DNA of 64,000 nucleotides from Epiperipatus broadwayi (taxonomy: Eukaryota > Onychophora > Udeonychophora > Euonychophora > Peripatidae), in the NCBI GenBank assembly GCA_028023455.1, contig JAQFVV010012512.1, positions 1,592,413 to 1,656,412 of the forward strand, written 5' to 3'. Under the pieces are notes generated by a model. The model did not search any database. It had not been told where the DNA came from and saw nothing but the letters and a program-made list of their open reading frames with translations. A program made the position numbers and the translations under genes. Shown here one piece after another: positions 10,895 to 21,594 of this stretch (position 1 is the stretch's first letter; every line of letters starts with the position of its first letter).

Positions 10895-11640
10895 ATTTAA
10901 TCTTAAAAAATAACTATTTTGTTTTTAACTCTTCATAATATTTACAAAAACAAAGACACTGCAATGGGAACAAAACTGGCACCAAATTATGCCAACATTT
11001 TTATGATCCAATTGGAATCGTTTATATTTAAAATGCTAGGTCTAAATCTCAAAATTGGGTAAAATATATTACATGACATCCATGCAATGCCCAGGAACTT
11101 TATATTTTTTCGATTTTATGTAAATAATTTCAATAAAAATATACAATATATAATAATTTTTTCTAAAATAGTAATCAATTTTTTGATGTTATGACAAGTT
11201 GATTGACAATCATAACTATCTACATTTCCATAGTAATCATCTTAAGAACGTAAACATTAATATCTCCTATAGTCAGTTTTTAAAATGAAAAGAATTTATA
11301 GTGACAAAATTTTTCTTCAACAAAATAAAAGTTTTATATAATAAATTTATAAATATAAAATATCCTAAAACACCGTTAGATAAGGCAATAATAAAATCTT
11401 CAAAAATTGACAGAAACAAAGTTCTATCTAAGAAAACAAATAACCAATTGGAAATTCTACCAGTAATTCTTACTTTTAAGGATGATTAACCAATATTAAT
11501 GAAATATTACAGAAACATTTTAACATATTAAAATTCACAGTCATCTAAGATCTATTTTACCCAACCCTTCTAAAATCGTACAACAAAAATACAAAACACT
11601 TAAGGATAGACTGGTAAAAATGAATTTTATTACTAAATCT
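10895..11640 (+). pseudogene. Penelope-like element reverse-transcriptase relic
   Basis: Plus-strand reading gives NNYFVFN, then (after a one-base frame change) TAMGTKLAPNYANIFM followed by an L-E pair. This is the signature 'G-T-A-M-G-T-x-x-A-P-x-Y-A-N-x-F-M' of Penelope-like RT, just before the catalytic Y-I-D-D block, which here is only a degraded FFRFYVNNFN. The 62-codon open frame at 11301-11489 ends in LEILPVILTF, matching the family's 'I-P-F-V-L-T-Y' segment after the RT core, and KYRN-like and KTLKDRLV-like pieces follow. Catalytic aspartates are lost and stops are frequent. Order and strand fit a single decayed copy lacking its 5' part. Confidence 0.8.
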
Positions 11641-11649
11641 TGTATCAGA

Positions 11650-12935
11650 AAAAGATGTTTTTTTAATGTAAAGATGAAAGATAAGCAAACAAATTATTAT
11701 TAGGTAATAATATACCATTAATGATTTTAAATGGTATATTCCTAATCTTGTCAGTTATAAAAGTGTAAACTTAATATAATTAATAGAATGTCACAAATAC
11801 TTCAATCATTATGCAGGTGAATAATAAACAGTCCACATATTCTAATAATTAACCATAGATTTGAGATTTTGCATAAAAATCAAGACAAACCGGTTTCTAA
11901 ACACTTTACCTAAAATTGATGATTTAAAAATGATCTTATTGCAAAATAATTTTTCTCCATTAGAGAGAAAAAAACAGTTTTTATTTATTTATAAATTTTA
12001 AACTTTACATTCTCGTGAAATAAATATGAATATAGGCAGTATTACTTCCTTGGGTTACCTAGTTTCTAATGTTATTACTTTTGATTCAAGTATTGTCTGT
12101 CGTTCGATATGACCAATAAGAAATAATATAATGTATATATTTTTTGTATTTTTATATATATGAAATTTAATTTTTATTTAATATGTAATCTCTTGTACAC
12201 ATGTTTTTTTGTTGCCATGTTTCCGTCCTTATATATATATATATATATATATAATGTTTTATTATATGGTAAAGTTTTATAAGAATGTAGTTTTTTTCTC
12301 TAAAACAATATGTATAAGACATTTATTATAGTGTTTTATCGATTGATAGATTAAAGAAGATTTTATTTTGTAAGCAATGTTTTTTTAGAAAAATAAAAAG
12401 GTTTTTGACTTGTAGGACAAAATGTCAATGCTATTTCTATTTCACAAGTGTGAGATCGTTTAAATTATATAGACGATCTTGACTAGTGTGTAGAACAAGA
12501 AAATCGGGATATTAACACTTTAAAAACTTACGTTATAATATTAAAATGTTTTTAAAAGAAGTATGAGGCCCTATTATAAATAAAATTTTAAGTAAAAAAA
12601 AAAAAAGTATACATGGGTCACCAGAAAAATTGAATCGATCATCGATTTTAAGTTATCTTATTACGAAATGATAATTAAAAATTTGATATATATTTTTTTC
12701 GGTATTTCCACTTTTATTTATTTTCAAAGGATTGAGTAAAGTAATTCTTTCAAAAGATTTGCTATTCTTTTTAAAACACAAGTTTGACTTTTTGTCTTAA
12801 TTGATATACCAAGAACATTTTATAAAAATATTAAATATAGAAATATGTAACGTTTTATTTGACATTTAAACACTAGAATTTGTGTGAGAAATTAATAAAC
12901 TTATATATTAGAAATTGAATTAAGAATACTTTAAA
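11650..12935. other. Unassigned A+T-rich spacer with TA microsatellite
   Basis: Contains a (TA)n run at about 12231-12253 and A-tracts. No coding or element signature was recognised. Confidence 0.55.
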
Positions 12936-13020
12936 AATGATATTTTTGATATACAATTCTTTAATCATTTTTTTAAAATTATTTTTAATGAATAGTAATG
13001 AAATTAAAGTTTTCATCATT

Positions 13021-13100
13021 CAAAATTCGATATTTAAATTTATGCAAATATTGCTATCATTATCAAATAATAGTATTCACTCTATGGCTTTATATTAGCG
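13021..13100 (+). promoter_or_regulatory. Candidate promoter with octamer ATGCAAAT, copy 1
   Basis: ATGCAAAT (13042-13049) is the classical POU/Oct octamer. The 19 bases TATTTAAATTTATGCAAAT are retained exactly in copies 1 and 2 and nearly so in copy 3, in an otherwise diverged flank. A loose TATA-like TTATATT lies about 40 bp downstream. The octamer ends 158 bp before the ORF start. Promoter function is inference from conservation and position. Confidence 0.4.
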
Positions 13101-13207
13101 TGACAAATTCAACAATTTTGTAAAGCTTGAATCAGAATTTCAACCACTTAATTATTGAGATAGTTGAAGCAATAGATCGTAAAGCGTAAATTGTTGAAGG
13201 ACTGTCA

Positions 13208-13690
13208 ATGGCTGAAGCAAAAATTCCTACTGATTTAATTACTAAAGAAGGTTCAACAACTGAAACGGAGGATTCTAAGGAGATTATTGATGCAGGGTGT
13301 TCAAGGTATGAAGGGAATGTTCCTGTAGAGTGTAATGTGGAAGGGAGTTCAATAGCTGAAGCAAAAGATTATACAGAAGTAAGTGCTTCAGAATATTCAA
13401 CGGCTAAACCTAAAGTTCCTTTGGAGCTTATTCATGATGTATGTTCCCACTATAAAATAGAAGTTATAAATTCTAGCAAAAAATATTTTTATTACCTCAC
13501 AAAAGAATATCCTAATGAAAACATGCTAGAGTTAGCTTATTACTCTGTCATGTTAGCAACTTTAGACAAACCCGATCATAAAGAAACTTACATGAAGATG
13601 TACAATGAAGCCCGGAGATGGACAGGCTGTACAAATACAATATACAAATATATTGGGATAAAAGATCGTATGAATCAACCTACAGTTTAA
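13208..13690 (+). CDS. Uncharacterised intronless ORF, 160 codons, member of a three-copy family
   Basis: I do not recognise this protein. It starts at the first ATG after an in-frame TAA (about 20 bp upstream). Residues 1-75 are acidic, rich in S/T/E, and contain two copies of an S-(M/I)-A-E-A-K motif (the first includes the start Met; the second lies near residue 54), visible as repeats in the DNA too. Residues 76-155 look helical and are conserved in the paralogues: IEVINSSKKYFYYL, then MLELAYYSVMLATLDKP, then ARRWTG and IYKYIGIKDRM. No signal peptide or clear membrane span; probably cytosolic or nuclear. After the TAA stop, 23 further in-frame codons to TGA (13760-13762) still resemble the C-terminus of the paralogue at 24569, so this copy appears truncated relative to an ancestor. 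AATAAA lies at 13825. A functional gene, a recent pseudogene or a repeat-borne ORF are all possible. Confidence 0.55.
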   Translation: MAEAKIPTDLITKEGSTTETEDSKEIIDAGCSRYEGNVPVECNVEGSSIAEAKDYTEVSASEYSTAKPKVPLELIHDVCSHYKIEVINSSKKYFYYLTKEYPNENMLELAYYSVMLATLDKPDHKETYMKMYNEARRWTGCTNTIYKYIGIKDRMNQPTV

Positions 13691-14187
13691 TTCCTTCCCA
13701 ATTGGCATTATACCGACAATGTATTTAAAGTAAACATCCAGAAATTTTTGAATGAGCTATGATAATGAAATTATTCTGGAAATATACTTTTGCCTTGCAT
13801 TTTAATTTTTATTTTAAACTCAAAAATAAATCCTTGTGGGTTTTTTTTTACTTTTAAACATAAAAGCAGCATTTTTGTAAAATAAAATTCCCAGTTTCTG
13901 TTTGTTTGAATTAACATTAATGTGAACACAGATTAATGTTTAACGAGAGTTTTTAATAGCTGAAAAATATATATTCACTTAATTTATTGTAATTTGTAAA
14001 CATTTTTGATTACTATTATTTAAATTTTTTTGTAAATAACAATGAATGAATGTTGCAAAAAATGTTTTGTCTGTAGATTTCAATAGAAAAAATAAAGTTG
14101 TTAAATTATTACTTGGTTTACTTTCATAAATTGAAAATTATTTTCGTTTTATTTAAAGTTTAAAGCATTTTTTTTCTTTTTTTTAAA

Positions 14188-14262
14188 TGTGCCTCAATGA
14201 TCAATGCGTCTCTTGACAAATCCAGCTCTGAGGTTTAAACCTGTGTTAGGTGAAGTAATAAA
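14188..14262 (+). repeat. tRNA-derived SINE relic inside duplicated unit 1
   Basis: GCCTCAATGATCAATGCG resembles a tRNA A-box region and GAGGTTTAAACCTG a B box. The copy in unit 2 (25451-25515) is better preserved: GCCTCAGTGGTTAATAC, then GGGTTTAAACCTGG. Its presence at the same place in all three units dates it before their duplication. Confidence 0.6.
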
Positions 14263-14564
14263 ATATTTTCTAGTTTAAATTTTATCTTTTTTATATAAAT
14301 AGCTCATAACCAATTATTATAAACATGCATTGTCACCAGGTAAGTACCTGTCTAATTTTTCAAGCCCTCTGATAATATATATCTCAAGTAGGTAGGTATT
14401 CAATAAGGTTGGTTTTTTAGTTCATATGTTAATTTAAAAATTAAAACAATGGAAAAAGTTGCAAAAACTCTCAGTACTCCAAACCTGGGAAAGCCTGGTG
14501 TTTTCCTCTCTCTTTTATTTCATGACTGTTTATGAGATTTTATTCTATAACAAGAATATTTAAA

Positions 14565-15201
14565 GGGTTTATTTAAGTTTGATTTTGTAAATATAAAAGA
14601 CAGACTTATGCTAGTTCAATAAGGGCTGGAATAGTTGTTTCATTTTCCATATTTTACTGTTTCATTTATCATGGCATCAAAATTGAGCAACAACAAAAAT
14701 AAAGACAGAGACACCTACTACAAATTAAAAAAGTGGTAATTTATACTCGAGGTAAATTAATTGGTTAGATACGTGAGATCAACATCAGAAATAATTTTAG
14801 TATGAGAAAAAGTACAAACAAATCCTGAATATCCATTATACAGAGACTAAAATACAAGAGTTGCACTTCAGATTATATATGCATGCTATAAAATCAATTT
14901 TAAATATTACAATTTAGTCAATAATAACCAAGAAAAAACGAACGTTATATCTTTTATATGAATATTTGTGTAACTGTGCTACATTTAGAAAAAGAAGTTG
15001 AAGAGACAATTTTTGAAAAGTATTTAGAAACCATTTCATAACAGTCAGAACTTAATTAGCCAATAAAATGTCAACAAATTAAGCTGTTTTAAATAAATTC
15101 CATTCAGACATTGTCTTAACAACGTATTAATATTTTCTTTTATTAAGCCTTTGGCGGTTATGAAATGATTTATATATGAAAATTCATTAGCTAATTGACA
15201 T

Positions 15202-15233
<32 letters not shown>

Positions 15234-16800
15234 CATAAAGGCTTCAACTGAAAGCAGAGCAGAATCTCTAGAAACCCTCCACGAAAAACTTAAAAAGGTC
15301 ATTATTGCTAAAATAATCAATATATGCTTATTGAAGGTTTTTATGATTTTACTTTTTTCCTGGCTTTAATTTTACTTGTATACCAAGGTATGCAGCCCAC
15401 ATATGCAAGAGAAACATTGATTACATGTTTTGTTTAAATTCTTTTTATGTACCATTTTTATAGTTAAAACATTTTATATGTTTTTAAAACTTTTCCTTAT
15501 AAATATGACAAATTTCAGATCTTTATATAATAAGCATTTTTTATAAAAATGCCAAATCAAACATTTATTTAATTGGAAAAGTTTATAACCACAGCATCAG
15601 GAAGTAGTGCAAATGATAATACTTATCCACACTATCATGTCTTTTTCTCATATACACAAAAGAGAAAAAAGTTTTGAATCAAATGCATGCAGTTTAAAGA
15701 AGTTATGCTAATATTTGCCACAATGGCATAACCAACCAAAGATATTGGTAACAGCATGTGCAATAATTAGTCTCTTGCAAGCAATTTTTAAATTAAATAC
15801 ACAATAAAATACAATACATAAATATGCTGGTAGTGGCAAAACCAAAGATCAAAAATAGGCCAAGTTATTATAAGTATCTTTTTATGTACCCTGAATGACT
15901 TTTTTACTACAGTATATATAATTCTACCAAACTTGTACTGTTCAAGTTAATATGAAAAGGTAAAATAAAATTAAATAAGAAAGTCTTAAATGCACTGAAC
16001 TGGCTTTAGGCAGATTGCTTCCAGAATCATACTGTTTAATAGAACAGTTCTATTAAAACTATGCATATTAGAACTGTGCCATTAAAATATGCATATTGTA
16101 ATGGCAGTGAGATATATGTTATAAAACTCACATATATCTGCATTACATATTTCATAATTTAAAAATATAAAATGTAGTAAGAAAGAAAAGAACAGTTAAT
16201 GAAATAATTATTTAAGAAGTAGTTTTTAAAATATAATTTTGTAAAAGTAAAAAATTGTGTATATTATTCTTTTAAAATAGAATAAAGCTAATGATTAACA
16301 GTGAGATGGGGAAAAGAAAGAACTAGAAAATAGGAGATTTAAAGAAAAATTCTCCTTTTTATAAATTAAAAAATACGTTAAAAGAATAAATGTGTAAAAA
16401 TAAATGTTAGTCAAAAATCTAAAATAAAAAGGATTAATTAATTCATCAGTATAAAAAAAACTTTTTGAATGCCAGTAAAGATTTCTGGCTGATAGTAAAA
16501 TCAAAATCAATAATGGAAATAATTAAAAACTGCATAAGCTGTTTATTGGGTAAATGTGATGAGATAGTAGATTAATCTAGAAAAAAGATTAGTTTATGAA
16601 AAATGTAAAAATCAATTAAATTAAAGAAAATGTTAAATTCATTTAAAGAAATAGATTTGAAGTATGATAAAAACTAAAGTTATGATAAGGGAAAGAACAA
16701 TCGGAAAGATGGCTATAAAATCACAACTATCTATTGTTTTATTATTCTGCTCTTGAGTCTGTAAATCATTTCAGTCTTCATTTTATGATTGAATTATTCT
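14565..16800. other. Mostly unassigned A+T-rich DNA
   Basis: Holds a (TA)n(TG)n microsatellite at about 15201-15233 and the candidate short exon noted separately. The 71-codon open frame at 16295-16510 on the minus strand is F/Y/L/S-rich and judged chance. Confidence 0.5.
15240..15296 (+). other. Weak candidate internal exon (19 codons)
   Basis: Directly after a TG repeat ending CATAAAG, 57 bases of more balanced composition read ASTESRAESLETLHEKLKK in phase 0 and end AAG before GTCATT, a possible splice donor. The peptide is charged and could be helical. The acceptor (AAAG) is poor and no neighbouring exon was found, so this is speculative. Confidence 0.2.
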
Positions 16801-16829
16801 GGTTGCATGCTCTTATTGATGCATTACAT

Positions 16830-17150
16830 TATTTATTGCTCCAGAGATTCAGAAATCTAAGGATAAAATAGAACCATTCATTACTGCTGTGGAAAATATT
16901 ATTGCAGAATCCACAAAACTAGCAACATGCATTGCTAGATGGCCTTAGAAGTGTTCAAATGGCTTCAGGCCCAAAGTCCTCCACAAAAATCAACTGTTCA
17001 TGCCTGGAATCAATGTCTGGAACTAATGCTTAAGTTGTAAGATAGATGCTGCCACTACTTTCTCTCCTGTTGTCAAGTTGCAGAATGGAAGACAAGCCCT
17101 GAAACCATTGATGGAGATCAAAAATCCAATCAGTTGGAAAGTAACACTAA
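16830..17150. other. Compositionally distinct island, unidentified
   Basis: Less A+T-rich than its surroundings. A plus-strand frame reads IEPFITAVENIIAESTKL before stops appear. I recognise no family; it could be a decayed retroelement, a UTR or an old exon. Confidence 0.3.
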
Positions 17151-17509
17151 TGTAAAACAAAACCAAATGAACTGTGTCACCTAATATCACAAAAACCTAG
17201 GTAAATATATTTTCCATAGTAATTGACTATAGACACTTTATTTTTAAATGACATGAACTTTAATGAAGAACTATAAAATTTAGCCTGATTAATCATTTAT
17301 ATATTTTTCTATGTAAATTTTCATACTAACATGTCATATTAAGTATGTGTGCATGAATAAATATTAATGTTTGTTTAAATATTATTATTATTTGATCTAT
17401 TTTCTCTCTCTCTCTCTTGTCACTGTGTCATCATTTATTTAAAGAGGTAACTGTTTATATGTGCTAAGTTAATGCACTGAACCTCATGATTAAGAGTAAG
17501 AGCCATCTT

Positions 17510-17790
17510 GGGACACTTCAAGCACTGGTTAAGGTGCCTGTCATCTGAACATGCTAGCTATATAACATATGGTTGGCAGGCACCTGAGTTTGAGTCTCAA
17601 AACAAATAAAATAATTTGGATGGCAGGATTTTTGTACGAGCAGTCAAAGTGGGCCAGGTCAGGAAATGTGGTCATGCTATTCTTCATTTAGCCTGATCTG
17701 GCCATGGGTATCATTGATTATTATGCTATCAATGGTATTCTCCCTTCTGCTTGAAGAGACAGTCCATTCCCATAGTATTAAAGATATAAA
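17510..17790 (+). repeat. SINE-like element with tRNA-Leu-like head
   Basis: AAGCACTGGTTAAGGTGCCT resembles the A-box/D-arm of leucine-type tRNAs, and about 60 bp later GAGTTTGAGTCTC resembles a B box. A GC-richer body (GGTCAGGAAATGTGG; CCTGATCTGGCCATGG) follows to about 17790. The long spacing between boxes fits a tRNA-Leu variable arm or a diverged SINE head. Confidence 0.5.
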
Positions 17791-17799
17791 ATAATAACT

Positions 17800-18460
17800 A
17801 CCCATACAAAAGAAAGATATAAAACTTATTATAACTTAGTTAAAAGTCAAGATGATAAAACTTATTAAAGCTACTATATTTATGATAACAAACAATAAAG
17901 TTTATTTGGAGGAACCCAGGTCAATATGTAGTGGCAAAGATAATATGTAACTCAGGCACAATATGTAAATTAAATATTCCGTAATATTTTACTTTTTCAT
18001 ATTAATTTGAACAATACAAATTTAGTAGAATTATATAAATGTGTGAAAATGGATACATTATTGAGAATTACTACAGTATGATTGAAAGTAAGAGGTTCCA
18101 ATTTTCTCTTTGTTTTATTGTTGTAATTTCCAAATATTCAAATCTAATGGTAAATGTTGCATAATTAATTTTTTTAGACAACATGATTTGGACTTAATAA
18201 AGAAATGATAAAATCAGGAATGGCATGTTTAAATGTAATAATTAAAACTTTATATTACTTGTTTTGGAACATTTAGTTGAGCATTCAACATGGGGTCAGG
18301 GTGTTCCAGGTTTGCTTCTGACAATCAATCCTTTTGTGAACTCCTAGCAATAATGCCATATGTCTTTATGTTACTTCCTCTTTTGATAAAACCTTTGGTG
18401 AACTGCTTGTAATCAATTAAATATAATTTATTGGCTTGGTTTAATATTTTTAGTATCTTG
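17800..18460. other. Unassigned A+T-rich spacer
   Basis: No recognisable coding or repeat features. Confidence 0.5.
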
Positions 18461-18471
18461 TGCAGTTCAGA

Positions 18472-18819
18472 GCGTTTGCACATTGGTTTGAATGGCCAAT
18501 ATGAATGTAAATTACAATTATATGCAGACGCTATAAAAATAAATGCTTACTTATATATATGATTAAGTTTCAGTTGGAATGACGTTTAGTAAATTCTAGG
18601 AAATTTCATTGCGTCATTCGTTCAGACATTGTATATGGTGATTTCTGTGCAAGTACTTCAGATTTGCTCATATATAAATATTTGAGTCGTAGGAATAAGA
18701 GGATCCTTTTTATTCCTGCATAAATTCTATATCTTGTATTGATCAGAAGGCATTCATTTATTATTTAACACTCGCAAAGCGTTTGCACATTGGTTTGAAT
18801 GGCCGATATGAATGTAAAT
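18472..18819. repeat. ~41-bp direct repeats bracketing a 266-bp segment
   Basis: GCGTTTGCACATTGGTTTGA at 18472 recurs at 18779, and identity runs on to about 18512 / 18819 with one mismatch. The segment between contains a short hairpin (GGAATAA near 18693 and TTATTCC near 18712). The structure resembles a small element with terminal direct repeats, or a duplication left by a retroelement end. Confidence 0.65.
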
Positions 18820-18829
18820 AAAAAATATT

Positions 18830-19540
18830 GTTAAATGAACTAAAAATAATACTTTCATTCAAAACATGTTTTCATTAGCATTTTAATCAACATTAAAAAA
18901 ACGAAATTGCTTCTCTTTTTTTACTAGTCTTAGGCATGTCATGGGTTACATAAACTTACAGGTGTAACAACCCATATTTTTAAGAATATGTGTGTTGGTG
19001 ATAATGTGATTATCTGATAAAGGAATCTTGCACTATTTAGAAATATTGAATTATCTGAAAAAACTTTCAAATTTTAAGTACATTCTATTCCAGAAAATAA
19101 TCATGGCAAAAATATATGATAACCATAATGTTTATAAATATTTTTTCAGGTTTTTTTTATCAGTTCATCTTTCATCTTAGTTCTGTCATACTCTAACCAT
19201 TTAATAGCACAGAAATAAAATCAGTCTTTCTAATTATGGATGCAATTTTGAAAAACCCACTTCAATTTTCATGAAAAACATATGTAATACATAATACCCT
19301 TTAGCTATATATATATATTGAATACAAGTATAATTATATATATATATATATTTGGAGTTTAGATGCAATATAAGGGATTTGAACACAGACTTTCAAGAAC
19401 CTTTTAGCTATCCACCCTATCTCATATCACTGATACACATGGCCACCCACATGTGAAAAAGATAAATGATCTCCCATAAATGTGCTGAACCAGCACTCTC
19501 TCATCAGTTGGTCCAGATATCATCTCCCCATATATATATA
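18830..19540. other. Unassigned A+T-rich spacer with TA runs
   Basis: Short (TA)n runs near 19305 and 19338; no gene seen. Confidence 0.5.
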
Positions 19541-19541
19541 T

Positions 19542-20980
19542 GATCAATAGATGGCGTTTTAATATTAAACCACCAACCAAGCGTATGTTTGTTTACATAA
19601 ATGACAAAATAGTCAGAATTTACTATCTCTTTCATTTTGCCCACCCTCAGATCAGCTGATTTCAAGCTAATTTGCTATCATCAGTGAAGGATAGAGCCAG
19701 AAACTAGATCTAAACACTGACTCCAAGGGTTTATGCAAAAAGTTTCTATCAGTTTGCAAGCATTAAATTTTTCAGACCAGTAAAGTCTTCAAACTCAGCC
19801 TAACAAGCTAGATAGCTATATGGGTCTGATCTCAGTTCAGTTTCACCACATAGTCAAAGCCTCTGCAATATATATCATTGCAAAAACCTTTAAAGGTACA
19901 TTTATGAAAAACAAAAACAAGTTTTAATCATGTTAACTTGCTGTCACTTGTATTTATGATCAATAGATGGTGTTTTACCAAAAACACCGACCAAGCATTT
20001 GTTTGTTTACATAAATGACAAAAGAGTCAGAATTTACTATCTCTTTCATTTTTCCCACCCTCAGATCAGCTGATTTCAAGCTAATTTGCTATCATCAGTG
20101 AAGGGTAGAGCCAGAAACTAGATCTAAACACTGACTCCAAGTGTTTATGCAAAAAGTTTCTATCAGTTTGCAAGCATGAAATTTTTCAGACCAGTAAGTC
20201 TTCAAACTCAGCCTAACAAGCTAGATAGTTATATGGGTCTGATCTCAGTTCAGTTTCACCATATAGTCAAATCCTCTGCAATATATATCATTGCAAAAAC
20301 CTTTAAAGGTACCTTTATGAAAAACAAAAACAAGTTTTAATCATGTTAACTTTCTGTCGCTTGTATTTATGATCAATAGATGACGTTTTACCAAAAACAC
20401 CGACTAAGTGTATGTTTGTTTACATAAATGACAAAAGAGTCAGAATTTACTATCTCTTTCATTTTGCCCACCCTCAGATCAGCTCATTTCAAGCTAATTT
20501 GCTATCATCAGTGAAAGATAGAGCCAGAAACTAGATCTAAACACTGACTCCAAGTGTTTATGCAAAAAGGCTTTATCAGTTTGCAAGCATGAAATTTTTC
20601 AGACTGGTAAAGTCTTTGACTATGTCATAAAACTGAACTGAGATTAGACCCATATTGCTATCTAGCTTGTTAGGCTGAGTTTGAAGACTTTACCGTCTGA
20701 AAAATTTCATGCTTGCAAACTGATAGAAACTTTTTGCATAAACACTTGAAGTCAGTGTTTAGATCTAGTTTCTGGCTTTATCCTTCACAGATGGTAGCAA
20801 ATTAACTTGAAATCAGCTGGTCTGAGGGTAGGCAAAATGAAAGAGATAGTAAATTCTGACTCTTTTGTCGTTTATGTAAACAAATGTACGCTTGGTCAGT
20901 GTTTTTGGTAAAACGCCATCTATTGATCATAAATACAAGTGACAGCAAGTTAACGTGATTAAAACTTGTTTTTGTTTTTC
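19542..20980. repeat. Tandem ~415-bp units ending in an inverted copy
   Basis: Units begin with GATCAATAGATG(G/A)(C/T)G at 19542, 19958 and 20371 (spacings 416 and 413 bp). The first two are complete and the third stops near 20616. An inverted copy follows at 20614-20980, ending ...CCATCTATTGATC at 20928 and continuing into the complement of the preceding unit's tail. Units are closely similar (few percent difference by eye). No ORF is conserved. The last unit and the inverted copy form a long hairpin with its axis near 20650. Confidence 0.9.
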
Positions 20981-21059
20981 ATATATATATATATATTATA
21001 AATGAAATAATAAATTTAACGGTTTACAAACTATTACACACAATCCTTAAAATCTGCAG

Positions 21060-21320
21060 AAGTACTTTCGGTGAATTTCTTCAACCTGCCTCAACTGCCA
21101 TTAAATTCAAAATCAAAAGTGGAAGCAAATGTCATCACTTCAAATTCCATGAATCTCATATTTTAATGTTAGCAGCTTGTCAATTAATTAAATGCATTTT
21201 ATTCCTGTTTATAAAAATTGCCTCTTTAATTTTTTTTTTACAATGGTTTCTCTCTTCATGAAGAATTTTTACATTTTCAAAATCAAATTTAAATTTATAT
21301 TTACATGTTTTTTCATGATC
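21060..21320 (-). pseudogene. Penelope-like C-terminal fragment, left arm
   Basis: Near-exact reverse complement of the right arm; the minus strand encodes the same K-I-x-H-E-E / K-I-K-E-A-type C-terminal segment with small differences. Truncated at the palindrome axis. Confidence 0.6.
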
Positions 21321-21330
21321 AAAGAAAGGA

Positions 21331-21594
21331 TTGAAGGAGCATGAATTGTTATATAAGCGTGTAAAAAGTAAAAATAATGGTGATTTAATATCTCCTTCGG
21401 TTTTCTTTGATCACAAAAAAACATGTAAATATAAATTTAAATTTGATTTTGAAAATGTAAAAATTCTTCATGAAGAGAGAAACCATAGTAAAAGAAAAAT
21501 TAAAGAGGCAATTTTTATAAACAGGAATAAAATGCATTTAATAAATCGACAAGCTGCTAACATTAAAATACGAGATTCATGGAATTTGAAGTGA
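21331..21594 (+). pseudogene. Penelope-like C-terminal (post GIY-YIG) fragment, right arm
   Basis: An 87-codon frame. From residue ~38 it reads FDFENVKILHEERNHSKRKI followed by KEAIFI and a later INR, matching the end of Penelope-like proteins ('I-D-x-x-x-x-K-I-L-x-x-E-x-x-x-x-x-R-K-I-K-E-A-I-x-I'). The upstream catalytic GIY-YIG part is absent, so this is a 5'-truncated copy. The N-terminal third lies in the unpaired centre of the palindrome and is probably not element sequence. The stop at 21592-21594 fits the family's usual end. Confidence 0.65.

Larger units (their letters stand above)
12940..14560 (+). repeat. Duplicated unit, copy 1
   Basis: Homologous by eye to 24150-25740 (same strand) and 43250-44830 (opposite strand). 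Shared landmarks, in order: TATTTAAATTTATGCAAAT upstream, the ORF at 13208, the post-stop segment near 13700-13790, the block AAAAAATGTTTTGTCTGTAG (14057, seen also in copy 3), a tRNA-like SINE at 14190, and an AAAAACTCTCAG block (14463, also in copy 3). Shared 5' and 3' non-coding flanks indicate segmental DNA duplication. No terminal inverted repeats were seen. Confidence 0.8.

Noticed and set aside
18693-18718. Short hairpin considered as a transcription terminator
   Set aside because: Eukaryotic context and no gene upstream; treated as part of the repeat.
19542-20370. Regular ~415-bp spacing considered as a CRISPR-like or satellite array
   Set aside because: Units have no unique spacers, only two and a half copies exist, and the last is inverted.
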